From: Rhizodiscina lignyota
Taxonomy: Eukaryota > Ascomycota > Dothideomycetes > Aulographales > Rhizodiscinaceae
Direction of reading: 5' to 3'
Assembly (NCBI GenBank): GCA_010015805.1
Contig: ML978123.1
Location: 1,550,001 to 1,614,000, forward strand
Length of the DNA: 64,000 nucleotides
Under the pieces are notes generated by a model, which was given only the letters and a program-made list of their open reading frames with translations, ran no database searches and was not told the DNA's origin. Positions 23,073 to 34,906 of this stretch are shown here, piece after piece; within the stretch, counting starts at the first letter, position 1, and each line of letters opens with the position of its first letter. The translations under genes and the position numbers were made by a program.

Positions 23073-24823
23073 AGCGAAATCTGAAGCTGAAGGAGAGCCT
23101 CGAATCCAAATGCTCTACCTGTATAGAATGAGCGGAGAGTTTTTCTTGAAGGGGAATTAAAAGAGTAGAGCTTAACAATACCCAATTGACTTGTCGTAGA
23201 TACCGGTCTGTCTTTGGTCCTTGATTACGCTTCCTTTATAGAAGAAAATTTCAGCTCTGAATTGAGGGTGAAGAAAATGGAGCCCTAGCGGCCCTAGTAT
23301 GAAGCGGCCGCAGCAGCATTATCATTGACGAAGAAGAGTATTGACCATTTTCCAGTCTTACATCATCTACTCCGTACATCGAGATATGTGGCGTTATGAA
23401 CATCTTCTGCATTGATACCGTATCCTCAATGGGGGCCTTGCACAATGTCTCCTTACAGCCGTAGTATGAATCGGGACCAGGCACCCCAACGATAGAGAGG
23501 TTAGTACTGAGAGCTAGGTAGATGAAGCCCCCAACACTCGGCTCCTACTCGGCTCCCCATTGGATATTAGGAAACAGTGTGCTTCGCCCTCCATACATCA
23601 CCCATTAAAACTACACTGATTACGATATTTTTGTTTGGTCCGATCACTAGTTCGTATTTTCACTAAGGATAACGTTCGCTGCAATTTCCACAGATTTCTT
23701 AGGTTCAGAGTAAACTGGCCGATATGTTGCTCGATTTCTGTCCGTTGATTAATATCTATCCAACAATTCGAGGAGCCGACTTAGCGGCCTCTTCATATCC
23801 CTTCCACTTACAGGACGACGAGAAATGCAGTATCATTTACAGCAGCTTCAATTAATTACAACAAGGGATCCTAAGCTTCTGAATACGGTACTCATTTGAT
23901 TCCAGATAGGGTTGCAAGTATCCCTGATGACATATATTATGTAAGCAGGTAAGCCACATCTCTACATCGTTGGATTCATTGCCGGAGACCGTTCGGAATT
24001 ATCCAATAGCCGCAGTCACAATTTGAACAGAATAATGGCCAACAATGGCTTTATGTCGTTAGTTTTGGCGAGGCTAAAAGCTATGTACCATGTCTCATTC
24101 GTCCAGGACTGGTCCGTATCAAGCTTCGAAGGGTTTTCGAACAGAGTGGTGCACAGTCGCTTGGTCGTTCTCAATTTATCTCTTTATGGTTAGCAGGGCA
24201 AGATAGGGGTTGGTAGCCCTAAGTAACAGTTTTGCGGAGTGAAGTGTTACCGAGTAGGGTTAGGGTTAGGATATCACGAGGCTTGGCATTCCTGAGGTCT
24301 CCTATGACGTATGGGGAAAGCTGGAAGCTCGCGGGAACGCGTTCTCGTGCATTTGGTGGTGGTGTGCACGAAGGCACGAGTGACGCCCGACTGCCAGACC
24401 GTTCTGCTAGGCGCCGCCACTATGCTCCTCTCTATTAAATCTTGCTTCTGGCTGAATTGCGCCGCTTCGACTTACTTTCCTGTCTGAACTGTTTCCGGCA
24501 CGCTCTTCAATCCACAGACAATACATACCTCCATTCCCGTGAACGTTCTGCAAGGGGCAAATTCACCGCTGAGCAACTTCAGGCCGAAGACTGACAGAAG
24601 CTGACTGTATCATCCTCGGATCAAGAAAGGCTACCGGAGTGATATCAATCAAAATGTAAGAAATCTTTTCGGTCATTTGTCAATTATGACTTTCCTTTGC
24701 TAGCTTGATTACCTCAATATTCACAGTCGACTCTCTGAGCTATCCCAGTACCAACGTCATCGCAATCGATACGCCTATTATCTTCTGTTCACATACTTGT
24801 TATCCCCTTTAACTAGACTCACT
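23073..24823. other. Intergenic, promoter of the Pil1-family gene
   Basis: No gene recognised. It contains a short telomere-like tract (24255-24270). A probable 5'-UTR intron of the Pil1-family gene runs from the GTAAGA donor near 24656 to TTCACAG near 24727. Confidence 0.5.
24255..24270 (+). repeat. Short interstitial telomere-like (TTAGGG) tract
   Basis: Sixteen bases of perfect TTAGGG-phase sequence (TAGGGTTAGGGTTAGG) occur about 550 bp upstream of the Pil1-family ATG. TTAGGG is the telomere repeat of filamentous ascomycetes. The tract is too short to mark a chromosome end. Confidence 0.85.
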
Positions 24824-25996
24824 ATGCCACTGCAAAGACGCGCGACATCCTCATACTTACAAACATCTCCCAGGAATATTAACCGCTCCCTCTCCATTCG
24901 CTCGAATAAAAACAGCGACTCCGTTACCTCTCCTACCTCCAGCGGCCGCCACCGTTTCATACCATCTCTTCGTGGATCGAATCCTGAGCTCAGTCGACGT
25001 CTCGCGAAGCTCGTAAAGTCGGAGAACCATGTCATTACAGCGTACGAGAATGCTGGCAAGGAGCAGCAGACGATTGCTAGACAACTGAGTGAGTGGGGCG
25101 AACAGACCGGCGACGATGCCGTTAGTGAGGTCGCGGATAAGTTAGGCGTGTTGCTGGCCGAAATGGCGGATCAGGAGGACTTCTATGCGCAGGGGCTCGA
25201 GGAGAGCAGGACTGTTCTAAAGCAAATAAGGAATACAGAGAGCAGCGTACAACCGAGTCGGGACCATAAAGCTAAGGTTTGTCCTCGACTGACAATGAGC
25301 ACATACGGTTTCTCCGCAGCTGATTCCAGGATGCTCCTAAAGTGAACATTGTTAACCCTCGTGTTGCCAGATACAAGACGAAATCCAGAAACTCAAGTAC
25401 AAGGAGCCTGCAAGCCCCAAAATCGTACAGCTAGAGCAAGAACTTGTCCGCGCTGAAGCACAAAGTCTTGTCGCTGAAGCTCAGCTCACCAACATTGTCC
25501 GTCTCCGAGGCTGGCCAATGCCAAAATGAATTAGAACAACGATGGCTGATAATTCATAATGTAGACGCGCCAGAAGCTTCGTCAAGCCTACGATCTCCAC
25601 TTGAAAGCTCTCCTGGAACGATCTGCGAAGCAGACTCTCCTTGCCACACAAGCTCGCCGCGTCCTTGCTCTTCTTGACGACACGCCAATCGTCCCTGGCG
25701 AAACTCGTCCTCCATTTGGCCAAGAGCACGAGCTGCGTCAGATACTATCCGATGCGGAGGAAGAGCTCAGAGGCTGGCAGCCAGGCTGGGAAGAGCTACC
25801 AGAGAGCAGTGCCGGGAGAGGCATGACTGACGCAGGCGTGCCGGCCGCGAATAATGGTGAGAAGGGTAGGGCGCTGGATGCGGGTCTGGAGAGGGAAGAG
25901 CGCGAACAGCAGGAGATTCTGACGACTGCAGGTACAGTTGATAGTGAAGGACTGGATGCCGGTGGATCAGCGCCTGGTTCGGCGGTCACTGGATGA
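24824..25996 (+). CDS. Eisosome Pil1/Lsp1-family BAR-domain protein
   Basis: Exons 24824-25276, 25371-25496 and 25565-25996 are all in phase 0, giving 336 residues. The ATG at 24824 follows an in-frame TTG and no earlier ATG. The Pil1 domain starts around residue 45 (SLRGSNPELSRRLAKLVKSE) and continues through EQQTIARQLSEWGEQ, DFYAQGLEESR, KLKYKEP and EAQLTNITRQKL, the last word being formed across the second intron. The C-terminus is acidic and low-complexity. Pil1/Lsp1 proteins coat furrow-like plasma-membrane domains (eisosomes). The sequence is more divergent from yeast Pil1 than I would expect for the main paralogue, so it may be a second filamentous-fungal paralogue. The second donor, GTCCGT, is weak but the protein continuity supports it. 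Confidence 0.88.
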
Positions 25997-26508
25997 TGCT
26001 CAGAGCCAGCACTGTCCGGCGGTCGAACTTCGCTAGGCGTTGGATTTCATCTTGATTCCCTTGTGACGCATATGGATTATGGCTTTAGGACGGTTCATGA
26101 ATACTGGGACGCATGTCATGCCGAGAAATGGGCATACCTTGGATTAGTAACGAGCAATTGATATGAAATACATTCTCAAAATATTTTTAGGGCCATACCC
26201 AATGCAGTATTTGATGTCAAAGTATTACAAGACTCGACAAAGTGTACGGGCGTTCATAGCCTCAAAATGCTGCCGCCTCTTGTAGCCGTCAATAGCGTAG
26301 GGGCTCCAAGGAATAGTTCCGCGCTGACGAAAGCTCGCGTGCTCGCGTCATTGCGGTTGCCTTTGAGATCCGGCGGCGACAGCAATTGCAAAGTTGAAAC
26401 TCCAGAGAGTTTATGCGAGCCGTATAAAAGAGAATTGACCCACTAGATTTCATCCGGCACTAGATTTTCTTATCAGATTTGATATTCCGCCATTCCCGAA
26501 AAGTCACC
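25997..26508. other. Intergenic, promoter of the DOPA-dioxygenase-family gene
   Basis: No gene recognised. Confidence 0.5.
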
Positions 26509-27331
26509 ATGTCTGATCCGAGTCTTTACACTTATGAAGATCCATTGAAAGGCTACGAAAATCTCGAGCCGCTTTCTGAGTACGTCATTTTCTCTTAATC
26601 TATCTCTTTAATGCAGGAAAATACCAATTCGAAGAGATCCACATTTTCAAGCCCATTCTGACTCTTTTTTCCTCGTCTTTCAATTCACATCCCTACAATA
26701 GTCCTTCTCGAGCCTCTTGCCCTTCGTGCCATCATCTCTCAATCCATCTAGAATACTGTCTTGCTATTTCTCGTATACACAGCAGTCCTGATATATATAT
26801 GTCCCTAGCGAGATCTCCAAAGATGGCAAATCATTCGTCAACCCTCCCTCCACAGGCCGAAGCAAAGCATATTCGCAATTCGTAGCGCCCATCACTAACG
26901 ACGAGCGTGGCGGCTTCGACATCCACATCTACTTCCTGCAAACGGACGAGAAGCAGCTCACATTCGCAAAGAAGCTCTGGGAGCGCATCAGACGAGAATG
27001 TACGCTACGCTTTCAACTTTCCTCTGCTAGACCCTTCAAGCAAAGTCAGGATATGGAACTCTAATGTGCAACAGTTCCCGAACTCCGTGTCTACCGTGTC
27101 TGGGACAAGCCCGTCGGCCCACACATGGTCGGCATGTTTGAAGTGAACGTTTTCAATCCCGAGCAGTTTGGTGCCTTTATCGCCTGGCTGGTGATTAACC
27201 GCGGACCGCTCTCCGCACTTGTGCATCCAAATACCGGTGACGCTGTCAGAGATCACACGCAGAGAGCGACGTGGATGGGAGAGCCGTATCCATTGAACGT
27301 CGGACTGCTGAGGAAGTTTGTGAGTCGTTAG
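26509..27331 (+). CDS. DOPA 4,5-dioxygenase-family protein
   Basis: Exons 26509-26579, 26809-26999 and 27075-27331 give 172 residues with consistent phases. The first intron is unusually long for this window (229 nt). Family words are FDIHIYFLQTDEKQLTFAKK, FPELRVYRVWDKPVGPHMVG and MFEVNVF, later WLVINRGPLSALVHPNTGD and HTQRATWMGEPYPLNVGLL. The conserved histidines in DIHIYF, PHMVG and VHPNTG are the likely metal ligands. In the basidiomycete Amanita this family performs extradiol cleavage of DOPA in betalain synthesis; in ascomycetes most members have no assigned substrate. Likely cytosolic. Confidence 0.88.
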
Positions 27332-27644
27332 CGGGAGATAGCTTGGAGAGACGAATGAGGGATTTCTCTTGAGACGTGCAGCGTCTCTTCTAATAGATTT
27401 AAACTTTATTTGGCTCGAACTAAAATTGAGTCGATTATCCCATTAATTCAATGCCAGCGCCGTGTGCTATGCTATGCGGTTACATGGTTAACCACATGAT
27501 ATATCGCTATGTCATCGTAAGTCGGGAGGGAATTCGGCAAAATCCCACCAACGCTAAAATCACCCATTCTGTAGAAAGCCTCATATGGTATCTTTCGAAT
27601 TTCAATTCCAACTCCGGGGCCCGGACCTGTTCCTGTTAAATATT
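27332..27644. other. Convergent 3' intergenic region
   Basis: Lies between the 3' ends of the dioxygenase-family and F-box genes. Nothing else is seen. Confidence 0.5.
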
Positions 27645-29444
27645 TCAATCGTCATCCCACAGATCCTTGACCGGCATCTTGACTTTATTCGCCCCCAAAT
27701 CCAGCTCCAAGCATTCGCTCTTCTGCTCAATATATCTACGATCATGGTATCCGACCTCCTGCGCGTACGCCTTCTTACCATCTTCATCTACTGCACCCTT
27801 CACCTTCCTGCTGTTTCCAACAATACGCGGGGCAATGCCCTTCGCAAATATTACCAAATTCGGGCTATCGCGCCGGTCGTACGTCTTGTCACTCGTTCCA
27901 AACGCAATGATATTGAGGCGTGGGTTTGCTGTCAAGGACGTATCGAAGAGTCGGGTCGCGTGGACTTGGAGCAGTGCAATGTACGTGTCGCGCGAGACAG
28001 CCGCGGAGGAGGGTTTATTCGTAGGCCAGACGGTGAAGTGGAGGGTACGCAGGTTGGCTAGCTTGAGGTAGGGCTCCTGTTTGTGTGTTAGTATATATTA
28101 AGTACGGCCAGGGTGTCAGGAGCTCGCAGAGATGGACTTACACCCCATGTGTTGAACTGCTGAGGGTCGCAGTCCGTGATCGAGCGATCTGGAGTCGCGA
28201 TTGACAGCTCTTCGATAGCTGAGCACTGCTCGCAGATCTTCTTAAAGTCGTTTGCGTCATAAATAAGCTCATCTGTCGTCTCTGAGCCCCAATCTCCGTC
28301 CGCAGCGTGCACAATTAGAGTCTTCAGCGTCTTCGAATGTCGAACAATGCTGTCGACTTGTGGAAGGGTCTCCGAGTTGCTGAAATCGATCATCAGACTC
28401 TCAATACCGCTGACCAGGCACAAGAAGCCATCGAGAGCGCTCATGCCATCATCCTCATCATTGTCCTTGTGCTTGATGGAAAAGTCTAACAGCTTCACTG
28501 GGAGGTTGGAGCTCTTGCTTATCTCGGACAAGAATGTATCGACGCCTGGACAACGCTGAACGGAAAGGTCTCGCAATCCCCGGAAGTTGATGACGCGGGC
28601 ATACGTATTAGCGCAGAATCGGAGATTGACCTTCTGCAAATCGAGCTTCGTGATGTTAAGTGGCGTGCACGACTCGAATGGGAGCATGTGCGAGAAGACT
28701 GTTGATGTGATCAGACCGGGCTCTGTGGCCGTGTCATTAAGCTCGCGAGGATTGATGTAATGTTGGTGGTCAGAATCGTCGCAGAAAGACGTATGAATAT
28801 TCAACGACTCTATTCGCTTAGTTCGACGGAGGAGCTCTCCACAGAATGTCAATACGTCGCGGTTGTCAGGGAAGCAGTAGACCTTGCGGACATTGTTGAA
28901 GAGCTCATCCAGGTTTGGGATTTTATTCAGTTTGTCCCACGGATCCGCATCAAGAGAAATGCCCTCCAGATTCTTCAGCCGCCGCTGCTTCCGATATAAT
29001 AGCTCCAGATTCCCAGCACTGAAGTTCTGCCATGGGTGCCATGAGAAGCGCTCAAGAATGTTCTCCGGGAGGAACTCAAGTATCATGCGAGTGGCAAAGT
29101 GAGCTTGTTCGAGCTGGCCGCACTTGTCTGGGATGTCTGCTAGGTAGAGGTCGAGCTTGCGAATGTAAGGGAGGCCGATATTCCGCGAGTTTAGAAAGGC
29201 GGCCAGGCTGGAGTCGTGTGGACAGCCAATGTCGAGTGGTACATCCCGATAGAGAAAGCGCACTGCGATTTCATGTAGCTGTTTGGAGGTCAAGCATACT
29301 GCGACTAGGTCTGTTGGTCGAAGAATCTTCAATTTGTTGCGTCAGAGAATGCCAATTGGGGAAAGGGTAGCCAGTACGACTTACATGGCTGACGATCAAG
29401 GTCTTCAAGTCCGTAGACAACTCGCTAAACTTTAGAGCGGCCAT
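27645..29444 (-). CDS. F-box protein
   Basis: Exons 29444-29385, 29326-28142 and 28076-27645 are all phase 0, giving 558 residues. The 60-nt first exon supplies the start of the F-box (LKFSELSTDLKTLIVSH), completed by ILRPTDLVAVCLTSKQLHEI in exon 2. The rest has repeated leucine-rich strands (for example LDLYLADIP, LNITKLDLQKVNL, LRDLSVQRCPG and IESLMIDFSNS) with an LRR-like look. Intron 2 has a TACTAAC branch point. F-box proteins recruit substrates to SCF ubiquitin ligases through Skp1; the substrate is unknown. Confidence 0.8.
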
Positions 29445-30531
29445 GGAGATGGCTCATTCTCTTGCGGAAATGCAGGTGCAAGGCTGAGAAGTGCGGTGCA
29501 ATGAGACAAGGAGATGGAGGAAGGCGAGGTGTGAAGTGTGGAGTTGGAGGTTGGAGGTTGTAGGTTGACAGTTGAAAGAGCTGAGGCTAATAAAGAGCTA
29601 GAAGAGGTGCAACACAGGGAAGGCCTGCCGCCGGTGTAAGCAGCTTGTGTCTAAGCCTTGTTGCTGGATTTGTGCGACGAGCAAACGCGCCGAGTCATTC
29701 GTCGTTGAAGTTGGGATGGAGAAGGCAACTGCAGAAGCAACGCACCGCACCTCCCGCCTGCAGCTGTGGAGTCACACGCCAACCGCTCAGCGCGAATTGC
29801 TCAGCCTGGCCACGGTAGTTGGATCCAAACTTCATCCAAGCTACGGGCGGGGGAAGGCAGGATGATGGATCCTTAGATACTGCTTCGACGCGGGTGGAGA
29901 AGTGAAATCATACGACGGGTCCCACAGTCGACGTTGAACCCCGCTTATAGTGTCGACGCCCACGCATGGGACTAGCACGAGTTAGGCAAAGCTAAGGGCT
30001 TAAGCGACAGGCAGCCATCGATCGTGCTGAGTCGGCGCCGACAGTTTACGATCGCGAAATGAAATGCAATGCTCCCACGGAGTACCAGAGCACCTGGCAA
30101 AAACATCCCCGCAGCGCCTCACTTTATCGACCGGTCAGCAAGGCACGCTGGGTACTGGAGCTGATGCTGGCCATGTGGCAGCACGAGCTTCTCCAGCAGC
30201 AACATCGGACATCGAGAATGGCAAATAGCTATGTAGCGTGGAGTGGTGGGTCTCGTTATTTCCGTACCTTGCACGGTACATACATGCTCGACGACGCCTT
30301 GCACAAAGTCCAATTGAGCTCTCATGAACTCAGATGCATTCCTTGGAACATGATGCCGCAAATGCCGAAAGCAGCGCAAGTCGTGACATAGCCCATCCCT
30401 ATCCCAAAGCCCATATCAAAAGCACATGGCACCACGCTATGCAGAGTGAAAATGATCAAAGGACACGAACCAGCCGCCCCCAGGTACGGTTGCCCGTCCA
30501 ATGTACAACCGCAAACCCAAGCCGAGAAGAA
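29445..30531. other. Intergenic between F-box 5' end and FCP1 3' end
   Basis: The promoter of the F-box gene is here. An open frame of 110 codons at 30059-30391 has no family resemblance and is not called. Confidence 0.5.
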
Positions 30532-33300
30532 TCACGAACCTCCTCCACTATCTCCATCCTCTTCTGCCTCTTCCTTCGCAAATTCAGCTTCGAACTCCGC
30601 TTCCGCTTCTGATCCCCAATCTTCGTCCTCATCCTCGGCCTCACCTTCCCCTTCATCTTCTCCATTCCTCTGCGCTTCTTCCGGCCCGGTAGTATCTGGG
30701 CTTGGCAGACCGCCGTCCGTGGCAGTGGACATGTTTGTCAGGCTGGTTACCCTCTCCATCGCCTGCTTTTTCCTCCTCTGCAGCTTCGAGCCTTGTCCAC
30801 TCAAGGTGGCGCTCTCATCCGCCGATTCATTCTCCGAGTTCTCGGCACTTAAGTCTCCTCTCTTCCGCTTGCGGTTTGTTCTTGAAGCACGGCTTCTGCC
30901 ACTAGCATCACTCGCATGGCTGTCATCGCTCTGCTCGTCTTCCGAATCCGACCCCAAGAACTCCTTGAGTTCGTCGTCAACATCGCCCCAATCAACATTG
31001 TCTGTTGGTGAGACACCCTGGTCAAAGTCGGGCTCTTGGTTGGTGCCTTCCAAATCGGTGATAAGTGCCCCAGGCATCTCGGCGTCCCCATCAAAGTCAG
31101 TGTTCGTGGCGCCCGTCTCAAGCTCATCACCAGTGATGTCGTCTTCGCCACTAAGTATCTGGCCATTCTCGTCGTCGGCAAGCGCACCAAGAATAGAGCT
31201 ATCGGCTGCACCGTTCTCTTCAGGTTCTACTTCGATCTTATAAGGTTCCTCGTCGGGCTTTTGCCATGTCGAAAACGCCTCGAGGAGCCAGTCTACGGTG
31301 ACGATCTTAATCTTGGATCTGCGTGCCGCAATCTTGACTTTGTGTGTCTTGCGTTGCCGAGTTGCGACCACGTGAGTCGTCGAAGAGGTGAGGTCCCTTT
31401 GGACACGGGCGCCGAATGTCTTGGCCCATAGCGCAATGTCGGAACTCGACTGGAAGTTAGCAAGGTAAATATGCTCTACAAGCAGTGCAAATCTGCAAAC
31501 TCACATTTGTACGTCGATACTCAATGGGACCACTCCCGAGAAAACAATCACAGTGCCCTTCAGAACATCCTCTTTAATCTTGGGCATTATGTCCTTGATA
31601 TCCGGAACAGCGAAGAGGTCATCAGAAGGCTTTCGCTTAGCTCCTTTATCGCCTCTCAGTTCCGCAATCCGTCCGCCAGTCGAACCCAGGAGTTTTCTGT
31701 CATACTCGTCGTAGAAAGCGTGGTGCACTCTCGTTAAGTTTTCTTCCAGGTGGTCCAGCTCAACATCATCGTCATGCAGCAGATTGTGACGTGGCTTCTG
31801 CTGTTCGGGAGTCTCGTCTTCCGAGCTGTCGGTTCCATTTGTTTGTGTCCTTGAAAGCTGTTCGTCTACCTTGTCCAGGAGCTCCTGTTTCTTGAGAAGA
31901 GGTCGGTCTTTCTGCTGCGCAGCAATGGTCTGATCTGCTTGTGAGGTCTGTTCTTCCAGTAGCCTTGGGTTGTCACCTCCTGCCATGGCAACCAGTTGCT
32001 GTTCGAGAGCCGAAATGCCCTCGCTGTCATCGGCATTTGTGGCAGCTTCACCAGCTTTCTTTTCCGGTGCGCTCGCATTATCCGAAGCCTCCGCAATTGT
32101 TGTTGCTTCCTCTGCTTTCTCCTCTGCTTTCTTTTCTTGTATGGCCTTTGCGTCCCGCTGGAGCTTCTCAACTTTGGGCAGAAAACTCGAATTGATGTCT
32201 CCTATGCCGACGAAAAAGTCGTACTGTACAACTTTGATCAGGTTGTCGCTCCATTGCCATACATCACCTCTATCATCTATGATCACCACCATCTTTGTGT
32301 CGACGGGAAAGAGTCTATGCAAGCTCTTCGCATTCATATTGCCGTTCTCATCACGGCTAAGGATACGGTCAGCAAATATCTTGCGATCGGGGTCGACGAT
32401 CTTGGCAATATTTTGGGCATAGGCGCGTGTGCCCATGGTGTAAATGTGTAGTTCGTAGATCTTCGAGATGTCTTCGAGGAAGCGCAGGAGGCCCGGCCGC
32501 AGCTTGATGTAATACCAGCATCCTCTACCGCCTGGTCCTTCGTCAACGAGCTGGAATGCACGTACATCCTTGACAGCGTCGTGATTCGGATTCTCAGTGT
32601 CTTTCTGCCATTCCGCGACTGTAGGATCGACGGTTGCGTGGATGATGGTCTGATCAAGGTCAACGACCAGTGACAATTTGCGATTCGCGAGGAGGCGACG
32701 TCTTGACTCTTCATTTATGCGAGAGGCTTCTTGTTGGCTGACTTTGAGTTCCATGTGAGAGTGAGAGAGATTGATGTTCGCGCGGTCAGTCAGATTTCTC
32801 CCAGTGGTCAGGTCCACCAGTCTAGCAAGAGCAAATGTCAGTTTCTGGTGGCAGATGTAGAAAATAACAGTGGTGAAGAACTGGCGACTCACTCAGTCAT
32901 GTTCTTTCCGCAATTGGCGCACATGCCTCCGAACTGCACCTCGTGCAAGCATGGCTCTTCCATTTCAACCAAAGGGACTCTATTGCAACAGTCAGCTCCC
33001 TCGGAACTCTGAAATGTCCAGAACAACCTGCAGAGACATGTCTGCGACTTACCCATCAGTTTGTATCTCCTCTCCCACCCTCACCTTCCATCCCGTCACC
33101 TTGCCATCGACGGGCGCGCGGAATTCTTCATAGTAGTCCTTTACTACTATCTGCTTCTCGCCATATTTGTCGCCTTCTTCAACTTCGGACTTGTAGCTGT
33201 ACGTAAAGAGCTGCGCGGCCTTCTCAACGTCCGTCCCGGCGGTGGCGTGAATGCGCGTGATGGTTATGGGGTAACGGAGCTTGGACGAGCGGAGCAGCAT
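30532..33300 (-). CDS. FCP1: RNA polymerase II CTD phosphatase FCP1
   Basis: Four exons: 33300-33053, 32979-32893, 32821-31505 and 31444-30532, giving 854 residues. The N-terminus holds a biotinyl-lipoyl-like segment (FRAPVDGKVTGWKVRVGEEI). Exon 2 gives CLHEVQFGGMCANCGKNMTE, a conserved Fcp1 motif. The FCP1 homology domain begins at LSLVVDLDQTIIHA with the DLDQT catalytic aspartates and includes YYIKLRPGLLRFLEDISK, YTMGTRAYA and VVIIDDRGDVWQW. A BRCT domain follows (GTVIVFSGVVPLSIDV, then SDIALWAKTFGARV and VTVDWLLEAF), and an acidic C-terminus as in yeast Fcp1. It dephosphorylates Ser2 of the CTD repeats and recycles polymerase. The exon 3/4 acceptor is the second AG (TCGAG), because the nearer CCAG breaks the frame. 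Confidence 0.93.
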
Positions 33301-34906
33301 CAGGAAGCTTGTCGGCGCGTCTTCGAGTGAGTGTTGCTTTGCGAGAGTTACATGCTTCGAAGACTACCAAAGGCAAACTTGGAAGCTAGGGTATATATAG
33401 TTGTGTGGCGTGTTCGGGTGTAGTGCTTTGTCGACGTCGCGGAGCAGATGGGCCAGGCGGCGGCGCATTCGCGATTGTCACGGGAAACGGTAACGGGTGT
33501 CAATGGCGCCAGGTACACGCGGGGTAGCTTTAATAGCTTCGAGAACACAATAGCTTTGATCGCGTGAATGGGACAATGCGCATGCAATTGGCGACGCAAT
33601 AAGGGTCCTCGCGCAGGGAAAAGCAGAGGTATTTATATAGGCGGGAAAGGAAGGATCAAAGGCGTCTCGTGCAGTGCGCTTCTGCAAACGGAATGGCGCG
33701 AAATTAGCCGCAGGGAGCCGCGCGCCAAGCATTGACATCCGGCGTCAAAGCCACCTCGACGTGTACGTACCTTGACTTCCAACCCGTTGTGCACCCGCCC
33801 GTTTGAGGGACTCTGGAGTTATTTAAATATCTCTGGTCGCACCCAGGAGGACTGACTCCGCTCTTCTGCAGCATCTGGCTAGGCTCCAGCGTCTGGCCCG
33901 CCAACCATCGGATGACGCGAGCAGAGTTCTCTTTTCCACCTCTATCACTCTGACAGCTGACCGCCAGTTGTATGGATGCCTGGTGTCATTTCAAATTCTC
34001 CGACGAAACCCGCGAGGCTTGATATGCTGGGCAGAATTCTTCAAAAGTGGCCCTACGGCCGTGTGCTCGACCACGCGTTCAGCGCCCGCAGAATCAACCG
34101 TCATCTTTCTCCAGGAGTCATCTGAAAGCTGGTTGTAGTTGAGCCTGCGCCCAGTCACGATTTGCCATCTGCATTGGAGAATTCGAACTAATGGTGCGCT
34201 TTAGCTCATTACGCTTTGCGTGGAATACAGAAAACCGCTAGAGTCGGAGATCGCTGTCTCTTTCTGTTTCACAGGACTTGGATGTACATAAAATGGATCT
34301 GCTGACATTACCTCGACACCACTGCAGCTTTGCAATATTGTTAGAGGAGTCGCATGTTTGCCTAAACTAGTGGCCTCTTACATCGTGGCATGGACAGTGA
34401 AAAGTCGATGGTTCATGCATTGAGGCTATTCATTACCTCCTGTCAGGTGGTCGGATATTGATGAAACTCTCGATTATAGCCGGCTCATAGGAACCTGGCT
34501 TCTACCGGAGCAACTGACGGTTTTAGTCGGTGCCTCATCTTATAGAACTGCCTCACGCTTCAAAGCCTTTTCGTGGAGAGTGAAGCCTCTCCCCCACTCC
34601 ACGAAGTCGTTTGAAGCTCTGTTTCAACGCAGGAGAAAGCTCTTTTGCTTATTGAGCACTTTGGTGCAGACAAGACATAATTAGCAGCACTGATTTGCAC
34701 CAGTTTTGCCCATACCTCTACTACCATCTTTTCGAGGAGAAATAATATCCAGTCACTCCACTCTTGCTTTACAGACCACATATACTGAGAATGGAAAAGT
34801 TCGTTCACAGTTCTCCTGACTCTTTCCGACTTCTGACGTAATGAACAGAATGCTTTCCGGCACTCTTGCGATATCGTCTCGAACCGTTGTTTCGCTGCTT
34901 ATGCAT
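33301..34906. other. Intergenic, FCP1 promoter and unassigned sequence
   Basis: About 1.6 kb without a gene I can support. Open frames at 33478-33738 and 34560-34808 lack family resemblance and plausible splice partners. Confidence 0.5.

Noticed and set aside
30059-30391. Plus-strand open frame of 110 codons
   Set aside because: No recognised family and no splice partners; the opposite strand is equally open.
30446-31243. Plus-strand Ser-rich open frame of 265 codons
   Set aside because: Antisense to the acidic tail of FCP1; Ser runs are the complement of Asp/Glu codons.
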